A DNA stretch of 64,000 bases from Candidatus Gastranaerophilales bacterium (GTDB taxonomy: Bacteria; Cyanobacteriota; Vampirovibrionia; Gastranaerophilales; Gastranaerophilaceae): the NCBI GenBank assembly GCA_944323395.1, contig CALUSI010000001.1, positions 186,001 through 250,000 on the forward strand, read 5' to 3'. The translations under genes and the position numbers were made by a program. Every line of letters begins with the position of its first letter. Position 1 is the first letter of the stretch. The notes below the pieces were generated by a model that saw nothing but the letters and a program-made list of their open reading frames with translations, had not been told where the DNA came from and made no database searches. Shown here piece after piece: positions 53,009-61,332 of the stretch.

Positions 53009-53947
53009 ATGAAAAATTCTGATTTTAAAGTTAAATTTTGGGGTGTTAGAGGTTCTTATCCCGTTGTAAATAAAGATTTTTTAGAGTATGGCGGTAATAC
53101 TTCCTGTGTTGAAGTTATAGCTGGTTCTCACCGTATAATCCTTGACGGCGGAACTGGACTTATTGCTTTAGGTGATAAGATTTTTGAAGAATATGTATCT
53201 TCTTCAGGTAATGTTTTTGATAGAAAACCAATGAATATTACTATGCTTTTAAGCCATATTCATCAAGATCATATTCAAGGTTTAAACTTTTTTAAACCTA
53301 TTAACGTTCTTACTACTCAGTTTTCTTTATTTGGGTACAGTGGTTTTGATGCCTCTTTAGATGAAACTTTGTCTGAGTTGATTTATGGTAAGTCTTTTCC
53401 TATAAATTTATATGATATAACTGCAGATTGTACTATTACTGATATTACAGAATCCGAAGTTCTTGTTCTGAATAAAGATAATACAAAACCTGTTCTTAAA
53501 AGGATTTCTTCCTTAGAAGATATAAATCCAAAAGAAGATGAAGTAATTATTTCGTTTATGAAATCTAATGCTCATCCTAATTTTGGAGTTATGTGTTTTA
53601 AAATTAGTTATAAAGATAAGTCAATTGTGTATGCTACTGATACTGAATGTTATCTTGGCGGAGCTAAAAAGCTCGAATTATTTGCAAAGGATACAGATTT
53701 ATTAATTCATGATAGTCAATATACTAATGAAGACTATCTATCAAGTGTGTCTCCAAAGCAAGGTTTTGGACATTCTACTTTTGATATGGCATATCATGTT
53801 GCTACTTCAGCAAATGTTAAACAGTTAGCATTTTTCCATTTTGATCCTTCTTATAACGATGAAAAATTGACAAATATTGAAAATTTCTTTAAAAATAAAA
53901 ATGAAAATTATTTCCTTGCAAAAGAAGGTATGGAAGTTTGTATTTAA
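53009..53947 (+). CDS. Metallo-beta-lactamase-fold hydrolase
   Basis: 312 aa cytosolic. Opens with F-W-G-V-R-G-S-Y-P and E-Y-G-G-N-T-S-C, then zinc motif S-H-I-H-Q-D-H-I-Q-G; later G-V-M-C-F-K-I-S and D-T-E-C then H-D-S-Q-Y and a final F-H-F-D-P. The opening F-W-G-x-R-G-S is characteristic of a subgroup of MBL proteins related to RNase Z and cyclic-nucleotide phosphodiesterases; exact reaction unknown. Overlaps the start of the TPR gene by 10 bases. Confidence 0.88.
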   Translation: MKNSDFKVKFWGVRGSYPVVNKDFLEYGGNTSCVEVIAGSHRIILDGGTGLIALGDKIFEEYVSSSGNVFDRKPMNITMLLSHIHQDHIQGLNFFKPINVLTTQFSLFGYSGFDASLDETLSELIYGKSFPINLYDITADCTITDITESEVLVLNKDNTKPVLKRISSLEDINPKEDEVIISFMKSNAHPNFGVMCFKISYKDKSIVYATDTECYLGGAKKLELFAKDTDLLIHDSQYTNEDYLSSVSPKQGFGHSTFDMAYHVATSANVKQLAFFHFDPSYNDEKLTNIENFFKNKNENYFLAKEGMEVCI

Positions 53948-54489
53948 AAAGAATCTTTATAATTATTGTTTGTATTCTTTTTTGTGGACAATGTTGTTAT
54001 GCCGTTCAGACTATTGATGCTGAGAAAAATGCTTACAGGCATAACAATAAAGGAATTATGTATTTAAAAGAAAAATATTACTTTGGTGCAATTGAAGAAT
54101 TTAAAATTGCAATTGATTTATTACCAAATTCTCAAGCAACAGCTGTATATTATTCAAATTTAGGCAGAACATATGAAGAAATTGGTTATCCTGAACTTGC
54201 TCGTTCTTGTTTTGAAAAAGCTGTCAGTATTAATGTTTTGTGCTTTGATTATTATTTAAAATTGGCACAAAATTATAAAAAACTCGGGATTGTTAACGAA
54301 AAATTACTGGAGTTCCAGAATAAAACCAATTCTCCTTTAAATGAAATTATGGTTGGATTACTTTTTATACAAAAAGGCGATATTTCAACCGGTGTTACTG
54401 TTCTAGATGAGTTTTGTAACAAAGAACCTAATCTTTTGATTACTGTAGGTGTTAAAGAATATCTGAAACAAATTACAAAATCTTTATAA
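53938..54489 (+). CDS. Exported TPR protein
   Basis: 183 aa starting with TTG inside the end of the MBL gene, with GGAAG just before. Signal peptide (about 1-22, ending C-Y-A). Two TPR units are visible: N-K-G-I-M-Y-L-K-E-K then A-I-E-E-F-K-I-A-I-D, and Y-S-N-L-G-R-T-Y-E-E-I then A-R-S-C-F-E-K-A. A binding adaptor in the periplasm by inference. Last gene of the run; its end overlaps the convergent PHP gene by 6 bases. Confidence 0.75.
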   Translation: MYLKRIFIIIVCILFCGQCCYAVQTIDAEKNAYRHNNKGIMYLKEKYYFGAIEEFKIAIDLLPNSQATAVYYSNLGRTYEEIGYPELARSCFEKAVSINVLCFDYYLKLAQNYKKLGIVNEKLLEFQNKTNSPLNEIMVGLLFIQKGDISTGVTVLDEFCNKEPNLLITVGVKEYLKQITKSL

Positions 54490-55125
54490 CAATTCTTTAT
54501 GATGGGAATCAGTTCCCCCTGTTTTTATTAGGTTGTATTTTTCAGCAATCTTGTTTATCGTGTATTTTGAGTGGAATTTTAAAATACCTCTTAACCCATT
54601 ATATGGATAGTAAGTTTCTATTCCTTCTATTCCCAAATTCATTAAATCTTTTACAAACGAATCAATATTGATGCACCAATAACAAGCAGGGTGTGCTAAA
54701 ACTGCGATTCCTCCTGCTTTATTTATTTTCTCTATTACTGTTTTGGGATTTCTTAATTTAAATATTCTGTATAAATTAAATTTTTTACCTAAGTTATTTG
54801 TGGCATACAAAGATTTAATATCTTCATTATCAATATCTATTCCATAACCTAAAATGTGAATTAGAACTCCTTGGAAAAAGCAATCAAATTCAACTGCCGG
54901 TATAATAATTTCTTCTTTTAAAATATTTGTAGACAAATACGCATCAATAGTATTATGATCTGAGATTGCGATATATTTCTTATTCTTTTTTCTAGCTTGT
55001 TCTATAATTTCATATGGAGTCATTTCCCCATCCGATTCACAAGAGTGAATATGCAAATCAACATTTTTATAATAATCTTCTTCTTTAAAAGATAGTAATA
55101 AATTTTTTAAATCTTCTTTTATCAT
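54484..55125 (-). CDS. PHP-domain metal-dependent phosphoesterase
   Basis: 213 aa. PHP metal motifs: D-L-H-I-H-S near residue 23, A-I-S-D-H-N-T near 54, an acidic residue in A-V-E-F-D, A-H-P-A-C near 145 and G-T-D-S-H-H near the C-terminus. Resembles the YciV/RNase AM type (5-prime nucleotide removal) but is shorter than the usual 270-290 aa, ending three residues after the last motif. No ribosome site seen before the ATG. Stop overlaps the convergent TPR gene. Confidence 0.83.
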   Translation of the reverse strand: MIKEDLKNLLLSFKEEDYYKNVDLHIHSCESDGEMTPYEIIEQARKKNKKYIAISDHNTIDAYLSTNILKEEIIIPAVEFDCFFQGVLIHILGYGIDIDNEDIKSLYATNNLGKKFNLYRIFKLRNPKTVIEKINKAGGIAVLAHPACYWCINIDSFVKDLMNLGIEGIETYYPYNGLRGILKFHSKYTINKIAEKYNLIKTGGTDSHHKELL

Positions 55126-55186
55126 GATACACTTAACTCAATAGTTTATAAATATATGCTAATATAAAACAAGAAAAAGAGGAAGT

Positions 55187-56143
55187 ATGACGAGAAAAAA
55201 ATCTAATAAAATTATTGGTGTATTTCAGATATTTTTTTCAAGTATCCGGACTTATTTTTTATATTTGGATCAGTGTGTTAAATATTTATCTTTCCCTATT
55301 TTGGGTCAATTAATAAGTTTAACAATATTATTTACACTTACTTATTATTTTATGACTAATATTGATAATATAATAAATCTTTCTCCTCTTTTTGAAAATT
55401 CTAAAAATTTGTATATATTATTTTGGTTGGTATTGTTGCCATTTTTCATTGTTTTCATTAAGGCTTTTTACGATTATATAATTGCTTTTTGTGCTTTAAA
55501 TATATTGTTTTATACTGTTTCAAACAAGAAAAAGGTTAAAGATTTTGATTTTAATTCAAATAAAAAGGTAATTGAGCGTAAGTTACTAAACTATATATTA
55601 TTGATGTTCTTAGTCACAATATTGTTAATAGTTCCGCCTTTGTTATTTGTTGCTCCAATAGTTTGGATATTTTTATGTCTGTCTTTTCAGGTTCTTTCTT
55701 TTGAAGATAATATATCGGCAAAGGGTGCAATTTCAAGAAGTATTCAACTTGTTAAAGGAAATGTTATTTCAACTTTGATATTAATAGTGTTGTGTGCAAT
55801 TCTTACATATTGGTTTTTACCTAGTATGTTTATTTGGGCTTGTGAGAAAGTTTCTTTTATAACTTTTTTAATTGGCAGATTTGAGCTCTTTGTAGGATTA
55901 TTAAATCTAGATGCTTTAAATGATATGTTAGCTATTTTTAACATTAGTTTAGATTGTTTAACTATATCTAAATATCTTGCTGAAAATGTTGTTTCCATTG
56001 TGGTTATAGCATTTACTCTTCCTTTTAGATGTTGTTGTTTTACTCAATTGTATAAACTTTATGATTCAGAAAAAATTAAAGATTTCTCAAAAGAATCCGA
56101 TGAAATAATTGCAAGGGCAACGGGTAAAAAGAGAAAGAGTTAG
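55187..56143 (+). CDS. Multi-pass membrane protein of unknown function
   Basis: 318 aa with about six hydrophobic segments (near 38-56, 76-95, 130-155, 155-170, 192-215, 268-285). Contains the pattern A-K-G-A-I-S-R-S-I-Q-L-V-K-G-N before a membrane segment, seen in DUF975/YciC-like and glycerophosphodiesterase membrane domains. C-terminus is basic. GAGGAAG ribosome site. Function unknown. Confidence 0.65.
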   Translation: MTRKKSNKIIGVFQIFFSSIRTYFLYLDQCVKYLSFPILGQLISLTILFTLTYYFMTNIDNIINLSPLFENSKNLYILFWLVLLPFFIVFIKAFYDYIIAFCALNILFYTVSNKKKVKDFDFNSNKKVIERKLLNYILLMFLVTILLIVPPLLFVAPIVWIFLCLSFQVLSFEDNISAKGAISRSIQLVKGNVISTLILIVLCAILTYWFLPSMFIWACEKVSFITFLIGRFELFVGLLNLDALNDMLAIFNISLDCLTISKYLAENVVSIVVIAFTLPFRCCCFTQLYKLYDSEKIKDFSKESDEIIARATGKKRKS

Positions 56144-56152
56144 TTAGGGATA

Positions 56153-56368
56153 ATGTTTAAATGTAAAAAATGTAATTCAATTGATAAATTTGAATTAATG
56201 TTCAGTCCTTCTTATTCCGGTTCAAAACAGTTTGAGGTTATATATACTAAGAATAACGATATAAAGATAAATGTAGATGGCTTTACTTTTATTCCGGATT
56301 TGTCATTTATGAACAGTCATGCTGTCTGTAGGTATTGTGGCAATATAAACTGTTGGGATTATAAATAA
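56153..56368 (+). CDS. Small zinc-ribbon-like protein
   Basis: 71 aa starting 10 bases after the membrane-protein gene, with TAGGGA as ribosome site. Cys pairs C-K-K-C (residues 4-7) at the start and C-R-Y-C (near 60-63) at the end could hold one zinc. The middle is beta-rich. Not recognised; probably co-transcribed with the membrane protein. Confidence 0.55.
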   Translation: MFKCKKCNSIDKFELMFSPSYSGSKQFEVIYTKNNDIKINVDGFTFIPDLSFMNSHAVCRYCGNINCWDYK

Positions 56369-56384
56369 TGTTGCATTTGCAACA
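56369..56384 (+). repeat. Short hairpin after the zinc-ribbon gene
   Basis: TGTTGC and GCAACA arms, 4-base loop, followed by a mixed A/T tract; possible weak terminator or leader hairpin. Confidence 0.4.
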
Positions 56385-56390
56385 AAAATT

Positions 56391-56418
56391 TTGCCTCATT
56401 TTACAATTTTGATATAAT
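56391..56418 (+). promoter_or_regulatory. Promoter of transglutaminase gene
   Basis: TTGCCT (56391-56396), 16-base spacer, extended -10 TGATATAAT (56410-56418), 61 bases before the ATG. Confidence 0.65.
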
Positions 56419-56478
56419 TTTTTTATCAATGCTTGAATTATCAAGACATATACTATTGCTATATAATAAGGAAGTTTT

Positions 56479-57570
56479 ATGAAAAAGAAAAAAGAAGAAA
56501 AAGATTATTCAATCTTATTAAATATATTGTTTTTGTCTATATTCTTGGGTGTTGGACTTTTTATATATATTTCCGGAGGTAAGAAAGATACTACGACATT
56601 AGTAAAACAGGTTGGCAAGACATATCAGGCAAGGCTTGAAGAACAAGCAAAACAGATATCTGATATGCCTAAGCAAGAGCCTAAAAAAGTTAATAAAGAA
56701 ATTAAAAATATTCAACCATTTAATTCATTTAATTATAAATATTCATATACAATTGATATTCAAGGATTTGTTAAACATTTTGAAATTGATATACCAATTC
56801 CATTGAATGAAAATGAAAAACAATATATTTCAAATATGAAATCATCAATAAAACCGTCAAGAATATATAGTGACGGTGTTAATACTATAGCACAGTATAC
56901 GTTTAATGATATTGGCTCTCAAAGAATAAATATTATATTAGAAGGAACGGCAAAAGTTAGAACTTACAATATCAAAAATGCTAAGATAATAAATAAAAAC
57001 TTGACACCTGAAAAAAATTTAGATAGATATTTAAAACCCGAGCCTCTTATTGAGTCAAATGATCCTTATATAAAAAGTATAGCGAAAAAGATAAAAGGTA
57101 ATACTCAAGAAGAAATTCTTCAAAACATGTATGAATACATACAAAATAATATGAAATATAAAATTATGAATAATATAGGAGCAAAAAGAGCTTTACAGTT
57201 GGGGCGTGGTAAGTGTAGTGAGTATGCTGCAATTATGATCGCTTTGTGCAGAGCTAAGAATATTCCGGCAAGACTTGTATTAGGTAATATTGCAAGAGAG
57301 AAATATACACAGCATAACTGGGTTGAAGTATATTATAATGATTATGGTTGGGTTATGTATGATCCTACTGTTCAACCTGTTAATGTAAATGTTCGTCAAA
57401 ATGGTAAATTGTTAAGAGTAGAAAAGAGATATGATACCTCAATAAATATTAATTATATAACAGCTGGACGTAATAAACTTTCTACATATACAAATTCATA
57501 TTCAGTTGGTGATTCAAAAAATGGTAGAGCGACTGTTACGGAAAATATTCAAATAGAAAAAGCAAAATAG
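56479..57570 (+). CDS. Membrane-anchored transglutaminase-like protein
   Basis: 363 aa. A very basic cytosolic start, one membrane segment (about 12-32), a beta-rich domain (about 80-180) and a transglutaminase-like core (about 195-300): Cys246 in G-R-G-K-C-S-E-Y, His279 in Q-H-N-W-V-E-V, Asp295 in M-Y-D-P-T-V. The triad is complete. Bacterial members are often peptidases or peptide cross-linkers in the envelope; substrate unknown. AAGGAAG ribosome site. Single gene with own promoter and terminator. Confidence 0.88.
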   Translation: MKKKKEEKDYSILLNILFLSIFLGVGLFIYISGGKKDTTTLVKQVGKTYQARLEEQAKQISDMPKQEPKKVNKEIKNIQPFNSFNYKYSYTIDIQGFVKHFEIDIPIPLNENEKQYISNMKSSIKPSRIYSDGVNTIAQYTFNDIGSQRINIILEGTAKVRTYNIKNAKIINKNLTPEKNLDRYLKPEPLIESNDPYIKSIAKKIKGNTQEEILQNMYEYIQNNMKYKIMNNIGAKRALQLGRGKCSEYAAIMIALCRAKNIPARLVLGNIAREKYTQHNWVEVYYNDYGWVMYDPTVQPVNVNVRQNGKLLRVEKRYDTSININYITAGRNKLSTYTNSYSVGDSKNGRATVTENIQIEKAK

Positions 57571-57601
57571 AATTAAGTTATTTTTCTAAATTATTAAATA
57601 A

Positions 57602-57640
57602 AAATACATCTGCTCAATAGATTTTGCAGGTGTATTTTTG
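57602..57640 (+). terminator. Terminator of transglutaminase gene
   Basis: Arms ATACATCTGC (57604-57613) and GCAGGTGTAT (57626-57635) pair with one G-T wobble, followed by T-run. Confidence 0.85.
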
Positions 57641-57682
57641 TTAGAATTTTCATTCTTGAGTTTTAAACTATTTTATATTATA

Positions 57683-57707
57683 TAAAAAAACACCCATATT
57701 GGGTGTT
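57683..57707 (-). terminator. Terminator of tRNA-Gly
   Basis: Arms AACACCC (57689-57695) and GGGTGTT (57701-57707); on minus the hairpin is followed by TTTTTTA. It lies 10 bases beyond the tRNA CCA end. Confidence 0.85.
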
Positions 57708-57717
57708 ATCTTTTAAA

Positions 57718-57792
57718 TGGAGCGAGAGACGAGGCTCGAACTCGCGACATCTTCCTTGGCAAGGAAGCATTCTACCACTGAATTACTCTCGC
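57718..57792 (-). tRNA. tRNA-Gly (anticodon GCC)
   Basis: On minus: acceptor stem GCGAGAG/CTCTCGC, D arm with GTGGTAGAAT, anticodon stem CTTCC/GGAAG around loop TTGCCAA (anticodon GCC), T stem GCGAG/CTCGT (one mismatch) with TTCGAGC, discriminator T, and encoded CCA (57718-57720). Single gene transcribed from a TTGAAA-16-TATAAT promoter (57810-57837) and ended by the terminator at 57683. Confidence 0.95.
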
Positions 57793-57809
57793 ATCCTCTT
57801 ATGGATTCT

Positions 57810-57837
57810 ATTATACATGCACAATTTTTTATTTCAA
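57810..57837 (-). promoter_or_regulatory. Promoter of tRNA-Gly
   Basis: Read on minus: TTGAAA (57832-57837), 16-base spacer, TATAAT (57810-57815), 18 bases before the tRNA 5-prime end. Confidence 0.75.
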
Positions 57838-57862
57838 GTCTTTTTTGTAAAATAGTTTTTTA

Positions 57863-58060
57863 TTATCTGCCTAATAATAAATCAAATACATTTCTATATT
57901 TAACAGTTGTATAGCCACCATCTTCGTGTTCGATAATTTTTTCCTGACGTGCTTTTGCTGCTGATGCATCAAAATAATTTATTATGCTGTTAAACATTCC
58001 TGCTTGGTATGCGAAATATATACCTGCAAAAATAATTATCCATACAATTAATTTAAACAT
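57863..58060 (-). CDS. Small membrane protein, 65 aa
   Basis: One N-terminal membrane segment (about 3-20) followed by a polar, charged tail (A-K-A-R-Q-E-K-I, then H-E-D-G-G-Y-T-T-V-K). Not recognised. Preceded by GAGGTGG ribosome site 6 bases before the ATG, which supports translation. It follows the gene at 58088 after 27 bases. Confidence 0.6.
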   Translation of the reverse strand: MFKLIVWIIIFAGIYFAYQAGMFNSIINYFDASAAKARQEKIIEHEDGGYTTVKYRNVFDLLLGR

Positions 58061-58087
58061 ATATCCACCTCTTTTTATTAAGATAGT

Positions 58088-58453
58088 TTATTTTTGGGTT
58101 TTAGTCAAATCTTTGGTTCTAATTAAGTATGGTTTTACAAAATTGTATGTGCCATAAATGGAAATTACACTTGCTGCTATCTTTAAACCTTTAGTGAACT
58201 TATTATCTTTTAGTAATGAGGCAATTGCATTAATTGTAGTGCCTGCTGTAAAACATAGATAACCTTTAAATATTGCCCTTGGAGTTGTTACCATGTCATT
58301 TAAATCGTTCTTATTCACAACTTTTTCGCTAAGTATATCTAAGATATCGGGTTTATATTCTTGTTGTGTGATAACTTTTTCTGTTTTTTTTATTTCGGTC
58401 TTTTTATTTATATTATTAGTTGTAATTTGTGTAAAATTATCGAAAACATTCAT
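58088..58453 (-). CDS. Hypothetical protein, 121 aa
   Basis: Not recognised. A Thr/Lys/Asn-rich soluble first half and a second half with two hydrophobic stretches (about 76-92 and 96-108). Ribosome site AGGGA is 10 bases before the ATG. It is divergent from the prenyl synthase gene and probably co-transcribed with the 65-aa membrane protein. Confidence 0.55.
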   Translation of the reverse strand: MNVFDNFTQITTNNINKKTEIKKTEKVITQQEYKPDILDILSEKVVNKNDLNDMVTTPRAIFKGYLCFTAGTTINAIASLLKDNKFTKGLKIAASVISIYGTYNFVKPYLIRTKDLTKTQK

Positions 58454-58557
58454 AATTATATATCCCTGTTATGGTTATAAAAATTAAACAAAAAATAATT
58501 TGTCACTCTACAATTTAGTATTTATAATAGAATAATAGTTAAAGAGGATATTTTGTA

Positions 58558-59466
58558 ATGTTAGTGCAAAAAGAACTTGAAAAACTTAACCAATATTTAG
58601 TAAATAGTTTGATTGATGATAAAAACCGCATATCTGAAGATATTTGTGATTATTTATATTCGAAGTCAAAAAGAATAAGACCTGTACTTGTATTCCTTTT
58701 TTCAAAAGCAATGGGTATTGAACTTGATGATAAAGTTTATCACCTTGCTTGTAGTGTTGAATTAGTTCATAATTCTACTTTAGTTCATGATGATATTCTT
58801 GATAATGCTGATACAAGAAGAGGCAAAGTTTCTTTAAACTATAAGCTGGGCAATAATTTAAGTGTTCTAGCCGGAGATATTTTGCTTTCTGTTGCATTAA
58901 GAGAACTTGTTAAATGTGGTAGTGTAGAAGCTATTGATGCGTTTGCCGAATCTATATATTTGATGTGTAAAGGTGAAATAAATCAAAATTTTACAATTGG
59001 AAAACTTCCTACTATGGAAGAATACATTCAGAAATCCGAATATAAAACAGCAGAACTTTTCAAGGCGCCATTAACTTCTCTTTGTTTAATTAAAAATAAA
59101 TCAGTAAAAGATAATGTTTTATCTTTTGCCAGAAATTTTGGTATTGCTTTTCAAATAAAAGATGATTTACTTAATATATTAAAAAATGATCCTACAAAGC
59201 CAGTTATGAGTGATATTCATAATGGCATTTATACCGCTCCTGTTTTGTTTCTTAATGACGATATAAATTGTGTTTCAGAACTTTCTGAAGATCAAATAAT
59301 AGAAAAACTCCAAACAAATAAGAAATATATCGAAAAAACAGTTGATTTAATAAAAGAATACGCAGATAAGGCAATTGAAGCTATAAGTTTTATAGAAGAT
59401 AATCAATATAAACAGGAAATTATAAAACTTACTAAAAACCTATATGAGGTAGGAATAAATGAATAA
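58558..59466 (+). CDS. Polyprenyl diphosphate synthase
   Basis: 302 aa trans-prenyltransferase. First Asp motif H-D-D-I-L-D-N-A-D-T-R-R-G near residue 77; second motif Q-I-K-D-D-L-L-N near 201. Family makes C15-C50 chains for quinones or other lipids; chain length cannot be read safely. GAGGA ribosome site. Its last 8 bases overlap lepB. Confidence 0.92.
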   Translation: MLVQKELEKLNQYLVNSLIDDKNRISEDICDYLYSKSKRIRPVLVFLFSKAMGIELDDKVYHLACSVELVHNSTLVHDDILDNADTRRGKVSLNYKLGNNLSVLAGDILLSVALRELVKCGSVEAIDAFAESIYLMCKGEINQNFTIGKLPTMEEYIQKSEYKTAELFKAPLTSLCLIKNKSVKDNVLSFARNFGIAFQIKDDLLNILKNDPTKPVMSDIHNGIYTAPVLFLNDDINCVSELSEDQIIEKLQTNKKYIEKTVDLIKEYADKAIEAISFIEDNQYKQEIIKLTKNLYEVGINE

Positions 59467-60070
59467 AGCAGTATTGAAAGAAACTGTTGAAACAATTGTA
59501 TTTGTGGTCGTTGCAATAATTATAATAAGATTTTTCTTAGGTGAAATACGTTGGATACCTTCAGGTTCTATGAAACCTACATTAGTAGAGGGGGATAGAG
59601 TTTTTGTTGAAAGACTTTCTCGTTTCTATAGAACACCAATAAGAGGTGATATTATGGTTTTCTATCCGCCTCAAGAAACTTTAAGCGCAAATCCTATTGC
59701 TGTTTTCTCTCGATTAACCGGGTTTTTCTGCAAAGACATTGCTTATATTAAAAGAGTAATAGGTCTTCCAAATGAAAAAGTTGAAATAGTTCAAAATCTT
59801 GATGGCTCGACTGATGTATTTATAAATGATAAAAAATTAGATGAGCCTTATATTATGGATAAGTATGAATATCCTATATGTAATTCTGATATGAATTGCG
59901 GACCTTTGATTTTGGGTGATGATGAATATTTTATGATGGGTGATAACAGAGGACACTCATTAGATTCAAGATATTGGGGTGTATTAAAGGAAGACAGATT
60001 TATAGGTAGAGCTAAGCTCCTATTTTGGCCTTTTACTCATTTCAAGTATTTTGAAAAGAAATCTTATTAG
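59459..60070 (+). CDS. lepB: Signal peptidase I
   Basis: 203 aa. N-terminal membrane segment (about 12-28), catalytic Ser37 in P-S-G-S-M-K-P-T and Lys98 in Y-I-K-R-V-I-G, and G-D-N-R-G-H-S-L-D-S-R near the end. Cuts signal peptides of exported proteins. Translationally coupled to the prenyl synthase. Its stop overlaps the convergent pncC stop by 3-4 bases. Confidence 0.96.
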   Translation: MNKAVLKETVETIVFVVVAIIIIRFFLGEIRWIPSGSMKPTLVEGDRVFVERLSRFYRTPIRGDIMVFYPPQETLSANPIAVFSRLTGFFCKDIAYIKRVIGLPNEKVEIVQNLDGSTDVFINDKKLDEPYIMDKYEYPICNSDMNCGPLILGDDEYFMMGDNRGHSLDSRYWGVLKEDRFIGRAKLLFWPFTHFKYFEKKSY

Positions 60071-60615
60071 TAATTTTCTTTTAGAAAATCTATGAGTACA
60101 TCAAGTGCCTTTGTAGAAAATGCATATTTCATTATTCTCCTGTATAATAGTGGATTGGCTTCAAATTTATATGATTCTTTATTTTTTTCGTTTGCTATTC
60201 CTATATATATGAGACCTACGGGTTTTGTTTCCGTTGCTCCCAGTGGCCCTGCTATACCTGTCGTTGATATTGCTATTGTACAATTATATTTATTTAATAA
60301 ACCTTCTGCCATTTCTATTGCTACTTGTGCACTTACGACTCCATTTTCTTCTATAGTCTTGGGATTTACTCCTAAAATTGAAACTTTAGCAGAATTGGCA
60401 TATGTAACAAAATTTTGGAAGATATATGTACTGGAACCTGAAATATCAGTTAATCTTGAACTTATTAAACCGCCTGTGCAAGATTCTGCTATTGAAAGTC
60501 TTAATGCATTTCTTATTAATAATTTTGCTATCTTTTTTTCTTTTGATAGCAAAATTATTGGAACAATATTTTTAATTATGAAAATACTATTAAATAATAG
60601 CCGTTTAAGGAACAT
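60067..60615 (-). CDS. pncC: Nicotinamide-nucleotide amidase (CinA C-terminal domain)
   Basis: 182 aa. Hallmarks [29 protein letters not shown] and K-P-V-G-L-I-Y-I-G of PncC, which turns NMN into nicotinic acid mononucleotide. About 22 extra hydrophobic residues lie before the usual start; the ATG at 60615 directly follows the upstream stop (TAATATG), so this start is favoured but the extension is unusual. Confidence 0.88.
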   Translation of the reverse strand: MFLKRLLFNSIFIIKNIVPIILLSKEKKIAKLLIRNALRLSIAESCTGGLISSRLTDISGSSTYIFQNFVTYANSAKVSILGVNPKTIEENGVVSAQVAIEMAEGLLNKYNCTIAISTTGIAGPLGATETKPVGLIYIGIANEKNKESYKFEANPLLYRRIMKYAFSTKALDVLIDFLKENY

Positions 60616-60616
60616 A

Positions 60617-61321
60617 TTAGTATACCGGCATGTCTATAGGTTTTAATAATTGTACCTGAAGAGTTTCACCTTGGTTGATATAAATATTCTCACCTTTTTT
60701 GAATATATCTGCAATAGAATCACCAATAAAGTATATTCCTGCAACAGGTGTTGTTACTATAGCAGTTAAAGGGGCAAATACGTACTTTGGAGAACCGTTT
60801 AGCAAATCTTCTCCTTTTTCCCAAGCCCAAGTTGTTGGTTTTACAACTATATTTTTTGTTGTTTGAGCTGTTTTTGTAAATGCTGTTTTGTAAGTTGTTT
60901 TAGAACTTAAAGCTCCGTCATATGTTACATTTTTGTTGTTGCATATGCCTGCGTAAAACGGAACTTGTTTGCCTGTGGCACTTACAATGTGGTCAAAATA
61001 TAGTCTTATTATTCCGCCTTTATATAAAATTTTAGGCGCGGACACTTCTTCTATTGAACCTCTTATAACGCTTCCTTGCGGTATTACAATTGATTTATCA
61101 ACTTTTATATTTTCTGTTACCATCAAATCAAATTGGTCACCCAATGAAGATGTAGATGAACCTACTGGATCCAATACTTTTAGTGTAATTACAGTACCAG
61201 CCGGTACTCTTTTTGTTTTTATGTTTGCATTAATCTTTTTATTTACAGCACAATCTGCTCCAATACCTGTAAATAAAAACATTGCACATATTGCAATTAA
61301 AACAGAAAATATTTTTTTCAT
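60617..61321 (-). CDS. Exported protein with beta-rich domain (paralogue of 11069)
   Basis: 234 aa with signal peptide (about 1-25). The core (about 38-130) has V-P-A-G-T-V-I-T-L-K, S-L-G-D-Q-F-D, I-P-Q-G-S-V-I-R-G and I-R-L-Y-F-D-H-I-V-S-A-T-G-K, matching the order of motifs in the protein at 11069. After a hydrophobic Gly/Pro segment it ends with a short strand-rich tail (G-E-T-L-Q-V-Q-L). AGAGGGA ribosome site. It lies upstream of pncC in one run with the HD-domain gene. Function unknown. Confidence 0.6.
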   Translation of the reverse strand: MKKIFSVLIAICAMFLFTGIGADCAVNKKINANIKTKRVPAGTVITLKVLDPVGSSTSSLGDQFDLMVTENIKVDKSIVIPQGSVIRGSIEEVSAPKILYKGGIIRLYFDHIVSATGKQVPFYAGICNNKNVTYDGALSSKTTYKTAFTKTAQTTKNIVVKPTTWAWEKGEDLLNGSPKYVFAPLTAIVTTPVAGIYFIGDSIADIFKKGENIYINQGETLQVQLLKPIDMPVY

Positions 61322-61332
61322 TATATATCCCT

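Noticed and set aside
57717..57914. Open frame on plus across the tRNA
   Set aside because: It reads through a complete tRNA-Gly and its promoter; not a gene.
60092..60646. 184-residue open frame on plus opposite pncC
   Set aside because: pncC on minus has all family motifs; the plus frame is an antisense shadow.
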